20,240 bases of DNA, taken from NCBI GenBank assembly GCA_035564555.1, contig DATMTS010000085.1, positions 1 to 20,240 of the forward strand. Reading direction: 5' to 3'. Source of the stretch: DATMTS01 sp035564555 (GTDB lineage: Bacteria; Actinomycetota; Actinomycetes; Actinomycetales; Microbacteriaceae). Below the pieces are notes generated by a model that did not search any database, was not told the DNA's origin, and saw nothing but the letters and a program-made list of their open reading frames with translations. Of this stretch, positions 5,294 to 13,652 are shown piece after piece; the stretch's first letter is position 1, and each line of letters begins with the position of its first letter. Both the position numbers and the translations under genes were made by a program.

Positions 5294-7456
5294 ATGCGAT
5301 CACCGGGGAGCGCCAGGCTGTCCATTCTTGCTGTGCTGCTCGCCGCGCTCGCCACGACCGGCGTCACCGGTGCGGCTTTCGGCGCCGCGGCCGCGCCTTC
5401 GCTGCACACGGACGCAACGCGATACGGCAGCGGTTCCGCTCCGGCAACGGCGCTGGATGTCGCCCCGAGTGCGCCTGCCGTGTCGACGCCGGCCATCAAC
5501 ACGTCGAGCTTCCGCGCCGGGTTCATTCTGAGCGACAACAACCTCTACGCCGGATCGGCGATGAGCGCGGCCGGCGTGCAGACGTTCCTGAACAGCGAAT
5601 TGTCCACCTGCACAGCAAAGACCGGCGCGCCCGCCTGCCTCAAGTCGTTCAGCGAAGCGACCCCGAACAAGCCGGCCGATGCCATGTGCACGGCATACGC
5701 CGGAGCGGCGCAGGAGACGGCAGCGCAGATCATCGCCAAGGTAGGCGCCGCGTGCGGAATCAGCCAGAAGGTGCTGCTCGTGACGATGCAGAAGGAACAA
5801 GGGCTCGTCACCGACCCCGACCCCTCACAGGTGGAGTACGACTACGCGATGGGCTATTCCTGCCCTGACAGCGCCGACGGCTGCGACCCGGCCGATGCCG
5901 GGTTCTTCCAACAGGTGTACGGCGCGGCCTGGCAGTTCAAGCGGTATGCCAACCCGCCCGGCACCACGGAGTCGTTCACCTGGTATCCGGTCGGCTCCAC
6001 CTCGTCGATCGCGTACGCTCCCGATTCCTCCTGCGGCAGTGCCGGGGTGAGCATCCACAGTCAGTCGACGGCCGCGTTGTACTATTACACCCCGTATCAG
6101 CCGACGCCGAATGCGCTGAAAGGTTCGCTCGTCACGAGTTGCGACTCGGACAGCATCGGCAACCTCAACTTCTGGAGCATCTACACCGACTGGTTCAACG
6201 GCTTCCCATCCTCCGGCGCCCCGCCGACCGGAGGCCTGGATGCGCCGATCGTCGCGTCCGGATCGAGCTCGGTCTCGATCAGCGGGTGGGCGATCGATCC
6301 GACGTCCCAAGTCTTGCCGACGGGCGTCTCGGTGAGCGTGACCGACCCGATCGGCACGACCCGCACCTACGCCGTGGCGCAAGCGAATGCAGCCCGCACC
6401 GGCCTCACGGCCGCGCACCCTCTGGCCGGACCGGATCACGGGTTCACGCTCACTGCGCCCCTGACCGCGCTCGGTTCGTACACGATCTGCGCGACCGCGC
6501 TGCCGCTGGCCGGCAACACCGCCGCCAAGGCGGCGATCGGGTGCAGGACGGTCTCCAACGCGCCGGTGCCGGCACGCCTCTCCGGCGTGGACCGCTACGC
6601 GACAGCCGTGCAGATCTCCAGGGCAGGTTTCCCCTCGACGGCGCCGGTCGTCTTCATCGCCACCGGTGCCAACTATCCGGATGCGCTGAGCGCAGCGCCG
6701 GCGGCGGCCAAGGAAGGCGGTCCGCTGCTGCTGACCCCGACCAACTCGCTGCCGTCGAGCGTGCGAACGGAGATCGAACGCCTGCGACCGCACACGATCG
6801 TCGTCGTCGGGGGCGTGGGCGCCATCTCGAAAGCGGTGTACACCTCACTGAGTGCGTTGGCACCGACCACCACCCGGCTCTGGGGCGCCGATCGCTATGC
6901 GACGATGCGAGCGATCGTGAGCGCCGTGTTCACCTCACCCGTCTCGCACGCATACATCGCGACGGGGGCGAACTATCCCGATGCTCTCGCCGCCTCGGCC
7001 GCCGCCGGCGCACAAGGCGTCCCGGTGGTGCTGGTGCCGGGAACCGCCTCGACCCTGGATTCTGCGAACACCACCCTGCTGAGATCGCTCAAGGCCACGA
7101 AGTTCACGATCGCCGGCGGCACGGCGGTCGTATCGCAGGGCATCGCAGACAGCCTGACACGTCTCGGCGCCACGGTCACCCGGGCATCCGGCATCGACCG
7201 GTTCGCAACGGCGGAACGCATCAACAAGCTGGCGTTCCTCGCGCCGACCGCAGCGTACCTCGCCACTGGAAGCGAGTTCCCCGACGCGCTCGCCGGCGCC
7301 GTGCTGGCCGGTACTCGGCAGGCACCGCTCTACGTCGTGCCCTCGACCTGCGTTCCCTCCGCGGATCTGGTCGACTTGGTGCACGCCACCTCGATCACCC
7401 TGCTCGGCGGAGCCGGCGCCCTGGGAACCGGCGTCGTGAGCCTGCGGCACTGCTGA
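5294..7456 (+). CDS. secreted protein with an uncharacterised N-terminal domain and three cell-wall-binding repeats 2
   Basis: A 720-residue exported protein. Residues 1-35 form a signal peptide (RLSILAVLLAALATTGVTGAAFGAAA). Residues about 75-305 form a Cys-rich domain starting FILSDNNLYAG, with Q-K-E168-Q-G170-LVTDPDPSQ and DWFNGF. This pattern recurs in exported actinobacterial proteins and the Glu suggests a peptidoglycan-hydrolase-like fold, which is inference. Residues about 312-418 form a beta-rich spacer containing VSISGWAIDP. Three CWB2 repeats begin at R428 (RLSGVDRYATA), R528 (RLWGADRYATM) and R630 (RASGIDRFATA), each with an ATG(A/S)xxPDAL motif. CWB2 repeats anchor proteins non-covalently to cell-wall polymers. 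Twelve cysteines fall 8, 2 and 2 across the N-terminal domain, spacer and last repeat, as expected for disulfides. The enzymatic role is unproven. Confidence 0.88.
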   Translation: MRSPGSARLSILAVLLAALATTGVTGAAFGAAAAPSLHTDATRYGSGSAPATALDVAPSAPAVSTPAINTSSFRAGFILSDNNLYAGSAMSAAGVQTFLNSELSTCTAKTGAPACLKSFSEATPNKPADAMCTAYAGAAQETAAQIIAKVGAACGISQKVLLVTMQKEQGLVTDPDPSQVEYDYAMGYSCPDSADGCDPADAGFFQQVYGAAWQFKRYANPPGTTESFTWYPVGSTSSIAYAPDSSCGSAGVSIHSQSTAALYYYTPYQPTPNALKGSLVTSCDSDSIGNLNFWSIYTDWFNGFPSSGAPPTGGLDAPIVASGSSSVSISGWAIDPTSQVLPTGVSVSVTDPIGTTRTYAVAQANAARTGLTAAHPLAGPDHGFTLTAPLTALGSYTICATALPLAGNTAAKAAIGCRTVSNAPVPARLSGVDRYATAVQISRAGFPSTAPVVFIATGANYPDALSAAPAAAKEGGPLLLTPTNSLPSSVRTEIERLRPHTIVVVGGVGAISKAVYTSLSALAPTTTRLWGADRYATMRAIVSAVFTSPVSHAYIATGANYPDALAASAAAGAQGVPVVLVPGTASTLDSANTTLLRSLKATKFTIAGGTAVVSQGIADSLTRLGATVTRASGIDRFATAERINKLAFLAPTAAYLATGSEFPDALAGAVLAGTRQAPLYVVPSTCVPSADLVDLVHATSITLLGGAGALGTGVVSLRHC

Positions 7457-7533
7457 GTCGCAATCCACGGCGCACATTCACCTCGACACGCCTATCGTGA
7501 GAGAAACAGGGCGCGCGAACGAGGGAACCACGG

Positions 7534-9180
7534 ATGACGGCATCGGTCGAACCGGACGCGTCCACCCGGCCTGCGTCGCCGCCACCCGCCGACCGACATC
7601 CTCGTGACGAACCGGGCGGCGGACGAACCGCCCGGATGGCGCATTGGCTCGCCGCGGCATCCGGGGTTCTCGCCGCGCTTGTGACGCTGGCCGTCGCCGA
7701 AATCGTCGCTGCGTTAGTCGGGGCGCCGTCGAGCCCGTTGTTCGCCGTCGGATCCTGGATCGTCGACCTGGCGCCGCCCGGTTTCAAAGAATGGATCATC
7801 TCGGTCTTCGGCACCGATGACAAAGCGATGCTCTTCATCTGCCTGGGTGGGGCTCTGCTCGTCGTGGCCGCCCTGATCGGCTTGCTGGAGTTCAGACGGC
7901 CGCCGCTCGGACTGATCGGACTCGGTGTCATCGCCGCGATCGCGACGCTGCTCGTGGTCACGCGATCCGGGGCGACGGTGTGGTGGGCCGCCCCGACGCT
8001 GATCGGTTCGATCATCGGCATCCTCGCTCTTCAGGCTGCGATCCAACGACTGAACCGGTGGCGGGCCGCCGAGGCGAGGCCACGCCGGGTGCCCGGCGAC
8101 GAGAGCGTCGTCGCGCGGCGTTCCTTCCTGGTCTTCGTGGGCGTGAGCGCGGGCATCGCGATCGTCGCCGGCGGCATCGCCCGCGCCATCAACGCGGGCA
8201 GCGCGGCAGTGACCACTGTTCGCGAGTCGCTTCGGCTGCCGCGACCGGCACGACCCGCCGCCGCAGTGCCCGGCGCCGCCGACCTGCGGCTTCCGGGGCT
8301 CTCCCCCTACGTAACGCCCGCTGCCGACTTCTACCGAATCGACACCGCTCTGCAGGTGCCCGCCGTCGACCCGGCGCATTGGAAGCTGACCATCGGCGGC
8401 ATGGTCGAGCATCCGGTGTCGATCACCTTCGACGAATTGCTCGCGCTGCCGCTCACCGAGCATATGCTCACACTGGCATGCGTTTCGAACGACGTGGGCG
8501 GGGATCTCGTCGGCAACGCCGCCTGGCTCGGCTACCCCATCCGGGAACTGCTCGCTCGTGCCCGGCCCACCTCGGGAGCCGACATGGTGCTCTCGCGCAG
8601 CGTGGACGGATGGACCGCCGGAACACCTCTGTCGGTGCTCACCGACCCCGGTACACAAGCCCTGCTGGCCGTCGGCATGAACGGCAACCCGCTGCCTCTC
8701 GAACACGGTTTTCCGGTTCGGATGGTGGTGCCCGGCCTCTACGGGTATGTTTCGGCCACCAAGTGGGTCACCGAACTCACCGTCACCCGGTTCTCGCAAG
8801 CGCAGGGCTATTGGAGCGACAAGGGCTGGTCGGTGCTCGGACCGGTCAAGACCGCCTCGCGCATCGACCGCCCTCGTGGCGGCGCGTCGATCGCTGCCGG
8901 ACGATACGCGGTCGCCGGCGTCGCCTGGGACCAGCACACCGGCATCCAGCGCGTCGAGGTGCGCGTCGACCACGCCGACTGGGTGCAGGCGCAGCTTGCC
9001 GAGACGGTGTCGGCGGACACCTGGCGGCAGTGGGTCTACGAGTGGGACGCCACCCCGGGCCGGCACACCCTGCAGGTTCGCGCCACCAACGCGAAGGGCG
9101 AAACGCAGACCGGCATCGAGGCGTCGCCCGCCCCGAACGGAGCAACCGGCTGGCACACGATCGACGTGACGGTGCACTGA
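7534..9180 (+). CDS. membrane-anchored molybdopterin-dependent oxidoreductase (sulfite oxidase family)
   Basis: The 548-residue protein starts with a disordered segment and about four transmembrane helices (residues 35-180). A further hydrophobic helix follows immediately after ARRSFLVFVGVSAGIAIVAGG (near residue 192), which resembles an internal twin-arginine-type anchor. The sulfite-oxidase-type molybdopterin domain spans about 250-430: ITFDELLALPLTEHMLTLA, then C316-VSN with the expected Mo-ligand cysteine, then GVPVR-like HGFPVRMVVPGLYGY. A C-terminal Mo-co dimerisation domain (about 450-548) follows. No haem domain is present. Family members oxidise sulfite or reduce sulfoxides; the substrate here is unknown. 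A GAGGGA ribosome site precedes the ATG. It is co-oriented with its neighbours but separated from them. Confidence 0.92.
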   Translation: MTASVEPDASTRPASPPPADRHPRDEPGGGRTARMAHWLAAASGVLAALVTLAVAEIVAALVGAPSSPLFAVGSWIVDLAPPGFKEWIISVFGTDDKAMLFICLGGALLVVAALIGLLEFRRPPLGLIGLGVIAAIATLLVVTRSGATVWWAAPTLIGSIIGILALQAAIQRLNRWRAAEARPRRVPGDESVVARRSFLVFVGVSAGIAIVAGGIARAINAGSAAVTTVRESLRLPRPARPAAAVPGAADLRLPGLSPYVTPAADFYRIDTALQVPAVDPAHWKLTIGGMVEHPVSITFDELLALPLTEHMLTLACVSNDVGGDLVGNAAWLGYPIRELLARARPTSGADMVLSRSVDGWTAGTPLSVLTDPGTQALLAVGMNGNPLPLEHGFPVRMVVPGLYGYVSATKWVTELTVTRFSQAQGYWSDKGWSVLGPVKTASRIDRPRGGASIAAGRYAVAGVAWDQHTGIQRVEVRVDHADWVQAQLAETVSADTWRQWVYEWDATPGRHTLQVRATNAKGETQTGIEASPAPNGATGWHTIDVTVH

Positions 9181-9254
9181 GCACGGCACCGATGACGGCG
9201 TACCGGATGCCGGACAGCGAGCATGCCGTCGGTCTCTCTCCGCATCGCCGCGGC

Positions 9255-9260
9255 TAGGCT
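9255..9260 (+). promoter_or_regulatory. leaderless-type -10 box (TAGGCT)
   Basis: TAGGCT lies exactly 6 nt before ATG at 9267, with no Shine-Dalgarno sequence, identical in box and spacing to the one before the CWB2 protein. No clear -35 hexamer is seen. Confidence 0.45.
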
Positions 9261-9266
9261 CGAACC

Positions 9267-10757
9267 ATGCCTCATTTGCAGCTTCCGATCAGCACTCCGT
9301 CGCACGAGGGTGTCGACGCGAGCGGCGTGCTCTCGTTCGTTGACGCGCTCGAGTCCTCCCCGACACAAGACCCGCACAGCCTGATGATCCTGCGGAACGG
9401 TGCCGTCATCGCGCAGGGATGGTGGGCACCGTACGCCCCCGAACGACGGCACCTGCTGTACTCGCTGAGCAAGAGCTTCACGTCGGCTGCCGCGGGCATC
9501 GCCCTCGGTGAGGGCCTGCTCGACCTCGACGCGCCCGTCATCTCCTATTTCCCGGAGTTCGACCGTGACATCACGGATGCCCGCAGCCGCCGCATGCTCG
9601 TGCGGCACGTGGCATCCATGTCGAGCGGCCACACCTACGACACGATCGACAAAGCGATCGCACTCGACCAGAGCGAGCCTGTTCGTGGGTTCCTGCTTCT
9701 TCCACCGGAGGAGGAGCCGGGCACAGTTTTCGCGTACAACCAACCGGCGACGTACACGCTCGCGGCGATCGTTCAGAAGCTCACGGGCGGTACGCTCATC
9801 GATTACCTGCGGCCGCGACTGTTCGACCCACTGGGCATCGGACCGGTCGGCTGGCAGCAGTTCCCCCCTGGGCGCGACATCGGCTTCTCCGGCCTGTACG
9901 CCACGACGGATGCCATCGCACGGCTCGGCCAGTTGAACCTGCAACGCGGCTTATGGCAAGGCGAGCGCATCCTGCCCAGCGAGTGGGTCGAGCAGGCGAC
10001 CGTGGCACAGGTGGCGACCACGGTGCCGTTCCCTGTGGAAGAAGAGGAAGCCCCGAACACTCCGGATTGGCAGCAGGGCTACGGCTTCCAGTTCTGGATG
10101 GCGCGACACGGTTATCGCGGAGACGGCGCGTTCGGGCAGTTCATGCTCGTGCTGCCCGAGCAGAACGCCGTCGTTGCCATCACGAGTCAGACCGAGAACA
10201 TGCAGGAGACGCTCGACCTGGCCTGGGAGCACCTGCTGCCCGCCTTCCGGTCCGGTGGCGGCGCGACGCCGACGACCGCCACGAGCGCCAGCGCAGACGA
10301 CGATCGCCTCGCCGCCCGGCTCGCCGGCCTCGGCCTTCCCCTCCCGACCGGCGCGGCCGGGGCATCCGACGACGTCGACTGGCCGGATGCCACGTTCGCC
10401 CCGGCGGGAGGCAGATGTGCGCAACAGCCGTCGCTGGCCTCCGTGCGGATTCGACCCGAGGGTGCCGGCGCCATGGTCGAACTGGGCGATGCCGGCGGCA
10501 CGCTGACTGCGCCCATCGGGCATGCGAAGTGGGCCGTGACCGACCGTTCCGATGATCCGGTGCCCATGGCGGTCTGCGGAGGCGTCGATCAGCGGGGCGT
10601 GGTGCAGGTCGATATCGCCTTCATCGAGTCGCCGCATCGGATGCACGTGGCGTGCGACCCGGCAACCAGCACCTTCGAGGCGCGCTGGGTGACCCAGCCG
10701 CTCCAGGCGGAGAACACTCCGCTGACCGACCTCGCAACGCCACCGCCGATCGGCTAG
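9267..10757 (+). CDS. serine hydrolase, beta-lactamase/class C penicillin-binding-protein-like
   Basis: In this 496-residue protein the active-site motif is S66-L-S-K69, inside LLYSLSKSFTSAAAGIA, followed by the second-motif tyrosine Y157-N-Q in TVFAYNQPATYTLAAIV. A third motif, H281-G-Y-R-G-D-G287, stands in the place of the KTG/HxG box. The family (Pfam Beta-lactamase) includes esterases, D-amino-peptide hydrolases and amidases as well as beta-lactamases; the substrate cannot be assigned. No signal peptide is visible at the N-terminus (MPHLQLPISTPSHEG), so a cytoplasmic esterase or peptidase is more likely than resistance. The C-terminal 165 residues form an extra beta-rich domain. It lies 86 nt after the molybdoenzyme but has its own leaderless-type box. 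Confidence 0.9.
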   Translation: MPHLQLPISTPSHEGVDASGVLSFVDALESSPTQDPHSLMILRNGAVIAQGWWAPYAPERRHLLYSLSKSFTSAAAGIALGEGLLDLDAPVISYFPEFDRDITDARSRRMLVRHVASMSSGHTYDTIDKAIALDQSEPVRGFLLLPPEEEPGTVFAYNQPATYTLAAIVQKLTGGTLIDYLRPRLFDPLGIGPVGWQQFPPGRDIGFSGLYATTDAIARLGQLNLQRGLWQGERILPSEWVEQATVAQVATTVPFPVEEEEAPNTPDWQQGYGFQFWMARHGYRGDGAFGQFMLVLPEQNAVVAITSQTENMQETLDLAWEHLLPAFRSGGGATPTTATSASADDDRLAARLAGLGLPLPTGAAGASDDVDWPDATFAPAGGRCAQQPSLASVRIRPEGAGAMVELGDAGGTLTAPIGHAKWAVTDRSDDPVPMAVCGGVDQRGVVQVDIAFIESPHRMHVACDPATSTFEARWVTQPLQAENTPLTDLATPPPIG

Positions 10758-10772
10758 GCGGCGGCCGCCGCC
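10757..10772. terminator. GC-only perfect palindrome between convergent genes
   Basis: The 16-bp sequence GGCGGCGGCCGCCGCC is its own reverse complement. It begins at the last base of the serine hydrolase stop codon and fills most of the 19-bp gap to the VOC gene stop on the other strand. As RNA either strand can form a 6-bp G/C stem with a GGCC loop. It could act as a bidirectional terminator, but no T-tract is present. Confidence 0.4.
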
Positions 10773-10776
10773 GGCG

Positions 10777-11196
10777 TCAGGCGGCCGATCCTGCTGCGTT
10801 CACCAACCAGCGCACGCCGAACCGGTCGACGCACATGCCGAAGGTGTCGCCCCAGGGCGCGCGTTCGAACGGCGCTTCGACCTGGGCTCCGTCGCTCAGT
10901 TTCTGCCAGAACCCGCGCAGTTCGTCCTCGTCGTCGCCGCTGAGCGAGACGGAGATCGAGCCGCCGGATTGAAAGTCCATCGTCTTCGGCACGTCGGCAC
11001 CCATCAGCGTCAGCCCGCCAGGTGTGGTGAGCTGGGCGTGCATCAGCCAGTCCTGTTCGTCGGGGTCGTCGGTCATCTGCGACTCCCCGAACGTGCTGAC
11101 GTTGAGATCTCCGCCGAAGACACTGCGGTAGAACTCCATCGCGTCGCGCGCGTCGCCACGGAAGTTGAGATACGGATTCAGAATCGTGTTCGCCAT
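10777..11196 (-). CDS. VOC family protein, PhnB/glyoxalase-like
   Basis: The 139-residue protein matches the PhnB-like branch of the vicinal-oxygen-chelate superfamily. It starts ILNPYLNFRGDARDAMEFYRSVFGG, then HAQLTTPGGLTLMGADVP, then a Gly/Ser-rich strand SGGSISVSLSGDDEDEL, and ends APWGDTFGMCVDRFGVRWLVN, the W-G-D/C-x-D-x-F-G-x-x-W pattern typical of this branch. These proteins are small metal-site folds, often of unknown substrate. It is expressed from its own promoter (GAAAGGGA ribosome site about 7 nt before ATG). It is convergent with the serine hydrolase. Confidence 0.92.
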   Translation of the reverse strand: MANTILNPYLNFRGDARDAMEFYRSVFGGDLNVSTFGESQMTDDPDEQDWLMHAQLTTPGGLTLMGADVPKTMDFQSGGSISVSLSGDDEDELRGFWQKLSDGAQVEAPFERAPWGDTFGMCVDRFGVRWLVNAAGSAA

Positions 11197-11234
11197 CGTG
11201 CGTCCCTTTCGATCTCGTCATCGTCGACCTGGCC

Positions 11235-11263
11235 AGTATCCGCCGAGCCGCCGACGCCCACAA
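11235..11263 (-). promoter_or_regulatory. putative promoter of the VOC gene
   Basis: On the minus strand TTGTGG (11258-11263) and GATACT (11235-11240) are separated by 17 nt, matching three of six and four of six consensus bases. The predicted transcript starts about 32 nt before ATG at 11196, leaving room for the GAAAGGGA ribosome site. It sits in the 80-nt gap after the kup stop codon. Confidence 0.45.
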
Positions 11264-11276
11264 GAGACCCGGGCGG

Positions 11277-13181
11277 CTAGATCTCGACGTCGCTTCCCAT
11301 CGTCACCGTGCGCAGCGCGGGCAACCCGAATCGTGCGGCGGGATCGACCGCGTTGTGAGCGAGCGTGAGGAAAAGCGTCTTTCGCCAGGGCACCATGCGC
11401 TTGACATGCGTGGTGCGGATGGCTCCGCGCGAGATGAAGTACGAGGCGCTCTGCATCTCCTCGGCATCGATAGGGAGAACGTTCGCTCGGCATGCCACCC
11501 TGAGCGCCTTCGGGATGTCGGGCCGGTCGGAGAACCCGAATCGGATCGTGAGGTGCTCGATGCCGTCGTCGGCGTATCCGAGATCGTCGTGGCTGAAACA
11601 CGCCGAGGCGGCGACGTGCGGCACGCGCTCGGTGACCACCGAGACGATGATCACGTGCTCATGGAGCACGTGATTGTGTTTCACGTTGGCTCGCAGGGCA
11701 AGCGGTGTGGTGTCTTTGTTGGGATGCGGGAACACCGCGACCCCCGACACGCGGGCGACCGCCCTGGTACGCACGTCTTCGATGAATTCCGAAAGCGGTC
11801 CCTCTTTCTTGGTACGGTCTTCGATGACCAGTTGCCGGCCTCGCCGCCAGGTGGTCATGACGGTGATGACCGCGGCCGCGATCAGCAGCGGCACCCATCC
11901 GCCGAGCAGCACCTTCGACAGGTTGCCGGCGAGGAAGGTGAGCTCCAGGCCGCCGAACACGACCGCCGCCAGCGTGATCTTCCACGCGCTCCACTGCCAG
12001 AGCGGCCGCGCGACCACCAGCAGCAGCAGCGTGTCCACCACCAACGCACCGGTGACGGACACCCCGTACGCGGTCGCCAACCGGGCGGATGACCCGAAGG
12101 CGAGCATCACGGCCATGACGCCGATGAACAGCAGGCCGTTGATGGCGGGCACGTAGATCTGACCGCCCTCCCGCTTGGAGGTCTGCCGGATCGTGACCGG
12201 CGGCAGAAGGCCGAGTCGAACGGCCTGGGTGGACAGCGAGAACGCGCCCGAGATCACGGCCTGGCTCGCGATGATGGTGGCTGCTGTGGCCAGCACGACC
12301 ACCGGAAGCCGTGCCCACTCCGGCATCAGCAGAAAGAACGGGTCGATCTTCGCCTCGGGATGGTGAAGCACCAGGGCGGCTTGGCCAAGGTAGTTCAGGG
12401 TCAACGCCGGGAACGCGAGAAAGAACCAAGCGCGCCGGATCGGGGAGCGTCCGAAGTGGCCCATATCGGCGTACAGCGCCTCCGCGCCCGTTATCACCAG
12501 CACCACGGCGCCCATCGCGACGAATGCGATGAAGGGATGGGCGAACACGAACAGCACGGCATAACTGGGCAGCAGACCGAGCAACACGCCCGGGTCCTGT
12601 ACCACCATGCCGAGACCGGCGACCGCGAGCACCAGGAACCACACCACCATGACCGGGCCGAACAGCCCGCCCACTCTGCCGGTGCCGAATCGCTGCACGA
12701 CGAAGAGACCGACCAGGATGGCCGCGGCGATCGGGATCACCAGGTGGGAGATCGCCGGGGCGGCGACATGCAGGCCCTCGACCGCGGACAACACGCTGAT
12801 GGCCGGGGTGATGATCGAGTCCCCGTAGAACAGTGAGACTCCGACGATCCCGACGACGATGAGGATGCCGGCGCGGCCCGCCCGGTCCGCGTAGAGACGC
12901 TGAGCAAGCGCGGCGAGCGCCATCACCCCGCCCTCGCCCTCGTTGTCGGCGCGCATCAAGATGGCGAGGTACTTGATCGACACGATGAGCGTGACACTCC
13001 AGAACATCAGGGAGATGACCCCGAACACGTCGTCCGCGCTGGCGTGCACGGCGCCGCCGTCGATGGTGAACACGGTCTTCAAGGCGTAGAGCGGGCTCGT
13101 GCCGATATCGCCGAAGACCACGCCGAGCGCGGCGAGCGCAACCCAGACGATGCCTTGTTTACGGCGGCTGGGCCCGGTCAG
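11277..13181 (-). CDS. kup: Kup-type potassium uptake protein
   Basis: This is a Kup/HAK/KT family K+ importer, proton-coupled in the family. Conserved segments in order are ALGVVFGDIGTSPLYALKTVF in the first membrane helix, ADNEGEGGVMALAALAQRL, then FYGDSIITPAISVLSAVEGL, all hallmarks, followed by about ten more hydrophobic helices and a cytoplasmic C-terminal domain of about 170 residues. The start is unusual. The in-frame non-AUG choices are TTG at 13307, inside the preceding gene in another frame; CTG at 13181, giving MTGPSRRKQGIVWV and 634 residues, a normal family length; or a GTG inside helix 1. No ATG is available. I annotate CTG but without a visible ribosome site; a frameshift or sequence error just upstream is the alternative. 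It follows the iron-permease-like gene directly. Confidence 0.93.
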   Translation of the reverse strand: MTGPSRRKQGIVWVALAALGVVFGDIGTSPLYALKTVFTIDGGAVHASADDVFGVISLMFWSVTLIVSIKYLAILMRADNEGEGGVMALAALAQRLYADRAGRAGILIVVGIVGVSLFYGDSIITPAISVLSAVEGLHVAAPAISHLVIPIAAAILVGLFVVQRFGTGRVGGLFGPVMVVWFLVLAVAGLGMVVQDPGVLLGLLPSYAVLFVFAHPFIAFVAMGAVVLVITGAEALYADMGHFGRSPIRRAWFFLAFPALTLNYLGQAALVLHHPEAKIDPFFLLMPEWARLPVVVLATAATIIASQAVISGAFSLSTQAVRLGLLPPVTIRQTSKREGGQIYVPAINGLLFIGVMAVMLAFGSSARLATAYGVSVTGALVVDTLLLLVVARPLWQWSAWKITLAAVVFGGLELTFLAGNLSKVLLGGWVPLLIAAAVITVMTTWRRGRQLVIEDRTKKEGPLSEFIEDVRTRAVARVSGVAVFPHPNKDTTPLALRANVKHNHVLHEHVIIVSVVTERVPHVAASACFSHDDLGYADDGIEHLTIRFGFSDRPDIPKALRVACRANVLPIDAEEMQSASYFISRGAIRTTHVKRMVPWRKTLFLTLAHNAVDPAARFGLPALRTVTMGSDVEI

Positions 13182-13197
13182 TACCCGGGCGCGCTCA

Positions 13198-13602
13198 CTA
13201 CCGTCCGTCGCTGCTCTCGTAATTCTCCAATCCGACCGCTTGACGCAGTTCTTTGGCGTTGTTCGGCAGGTTCTGCTTGTCCATGACGTCGGCCAGCGAA
13301 TCGGCAATCGCGTTCAGCTTCTGCTGGATGGCCTGATCGGCTCGCTCCTGGCTATTCTGCAGCAAAGCGACGAGCAGGAACGTCACTATCGTCGTCGCGG
13401 TGTTGATGATCAGTTGCCAGGTGTCGATGCTCCGAAGGATGAGGATCGACGGCGCCCAGACGACAACGAGCAGAACGCAGAACGCGAAGAACCACGCCCG
13501 GCTCGCCACTCGCGACGCCTTTTCGGCGAAACGGTCGAACCGGCCGACATGCTCGCTGACCTCCGTCGGCATCGTCGCCCTCTCATCGTCCTTGTCACGC
13601 AC
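13198..13602 (-). CDS. low-affinity iron permease family protein
   Basis: The 134-residue protein matches the Iron_permease family (PF04120). FDRFAEKASRVASRAW is followed by a hydrophobic helix (FFAFCVLLVVVWAPSI) and by WQLIINTATTIVTFLLVALLQNS, the family's most conserved stretch, then QERADQAIQQKLNAIADSL. Two membrane helices are expected. The name comes from a fungal protein; iron transport by bacterial members is not established. Start: GTG at 13602, 5 nt after a perfect AGGAGG. A TTG further upstream and an ATG at 13572 are alternatives, but the ribosome site favours GTG. The TAG stop lies 17 nt before the proposed kup start, so the two genes are probably co-transcribed. Confidence 0.85.
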   Translation of the reverse strand: MRDKDDERATMPTEVSEHVGRFDRFAEKASRVASRAWFFAFCVLLVVVWAPSILILRSIDTWQLIINTATTIVTFLLVALLQNSQERADQAIQQKLNAIADSLADVMDKQNLPNNAKELRQAVGLENYESSDGR

Positions 13603-13607
13603 GGTTG

Positions 13608-13613
13608 CCTCCT
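13608..13613 (-). promoter_or_regulatory. strong ribosome binding site deciding a GTG start
   Basis: AGGAGG on the minus strand, 5 nt before GTG at 13602. It is the strongest Shine-Dalgarno sequence in the window and argues against the longer TTG and shorter ATG starts of the iron-permease-like gene. Confidence 0.75.
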
Positions 13614-13652
13614 CGTCGCCGGCCCTTCGCCGGATGGTGAACTTCAGCAACG

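Noticed and set aside
5825..6793. A long minus-strand frame opposite the CWB2 gene
   Set aside because: It is Arg-rich shadow coding; the plus strand has a signal peptide and recognisable repeats.
7714..9189. A 491-codon open frame on the minus strand opposite the molybdoenzyme gene
   Set aside because: Composition is Arg/Gly/His-rich with no family-like motifs, and it mirrors the GC-rich third positions of the real plus-strand gene. The sulfite-oxidase motifs are on the plus strand.
11659..12642. A 327-codon minus-strand frame overlapping kup in another frame
   Set aside because: It is in a shifted frame of kup, with Arg/Gly/His-rich text and no motifs; kup's conserved segments are in the other frame.
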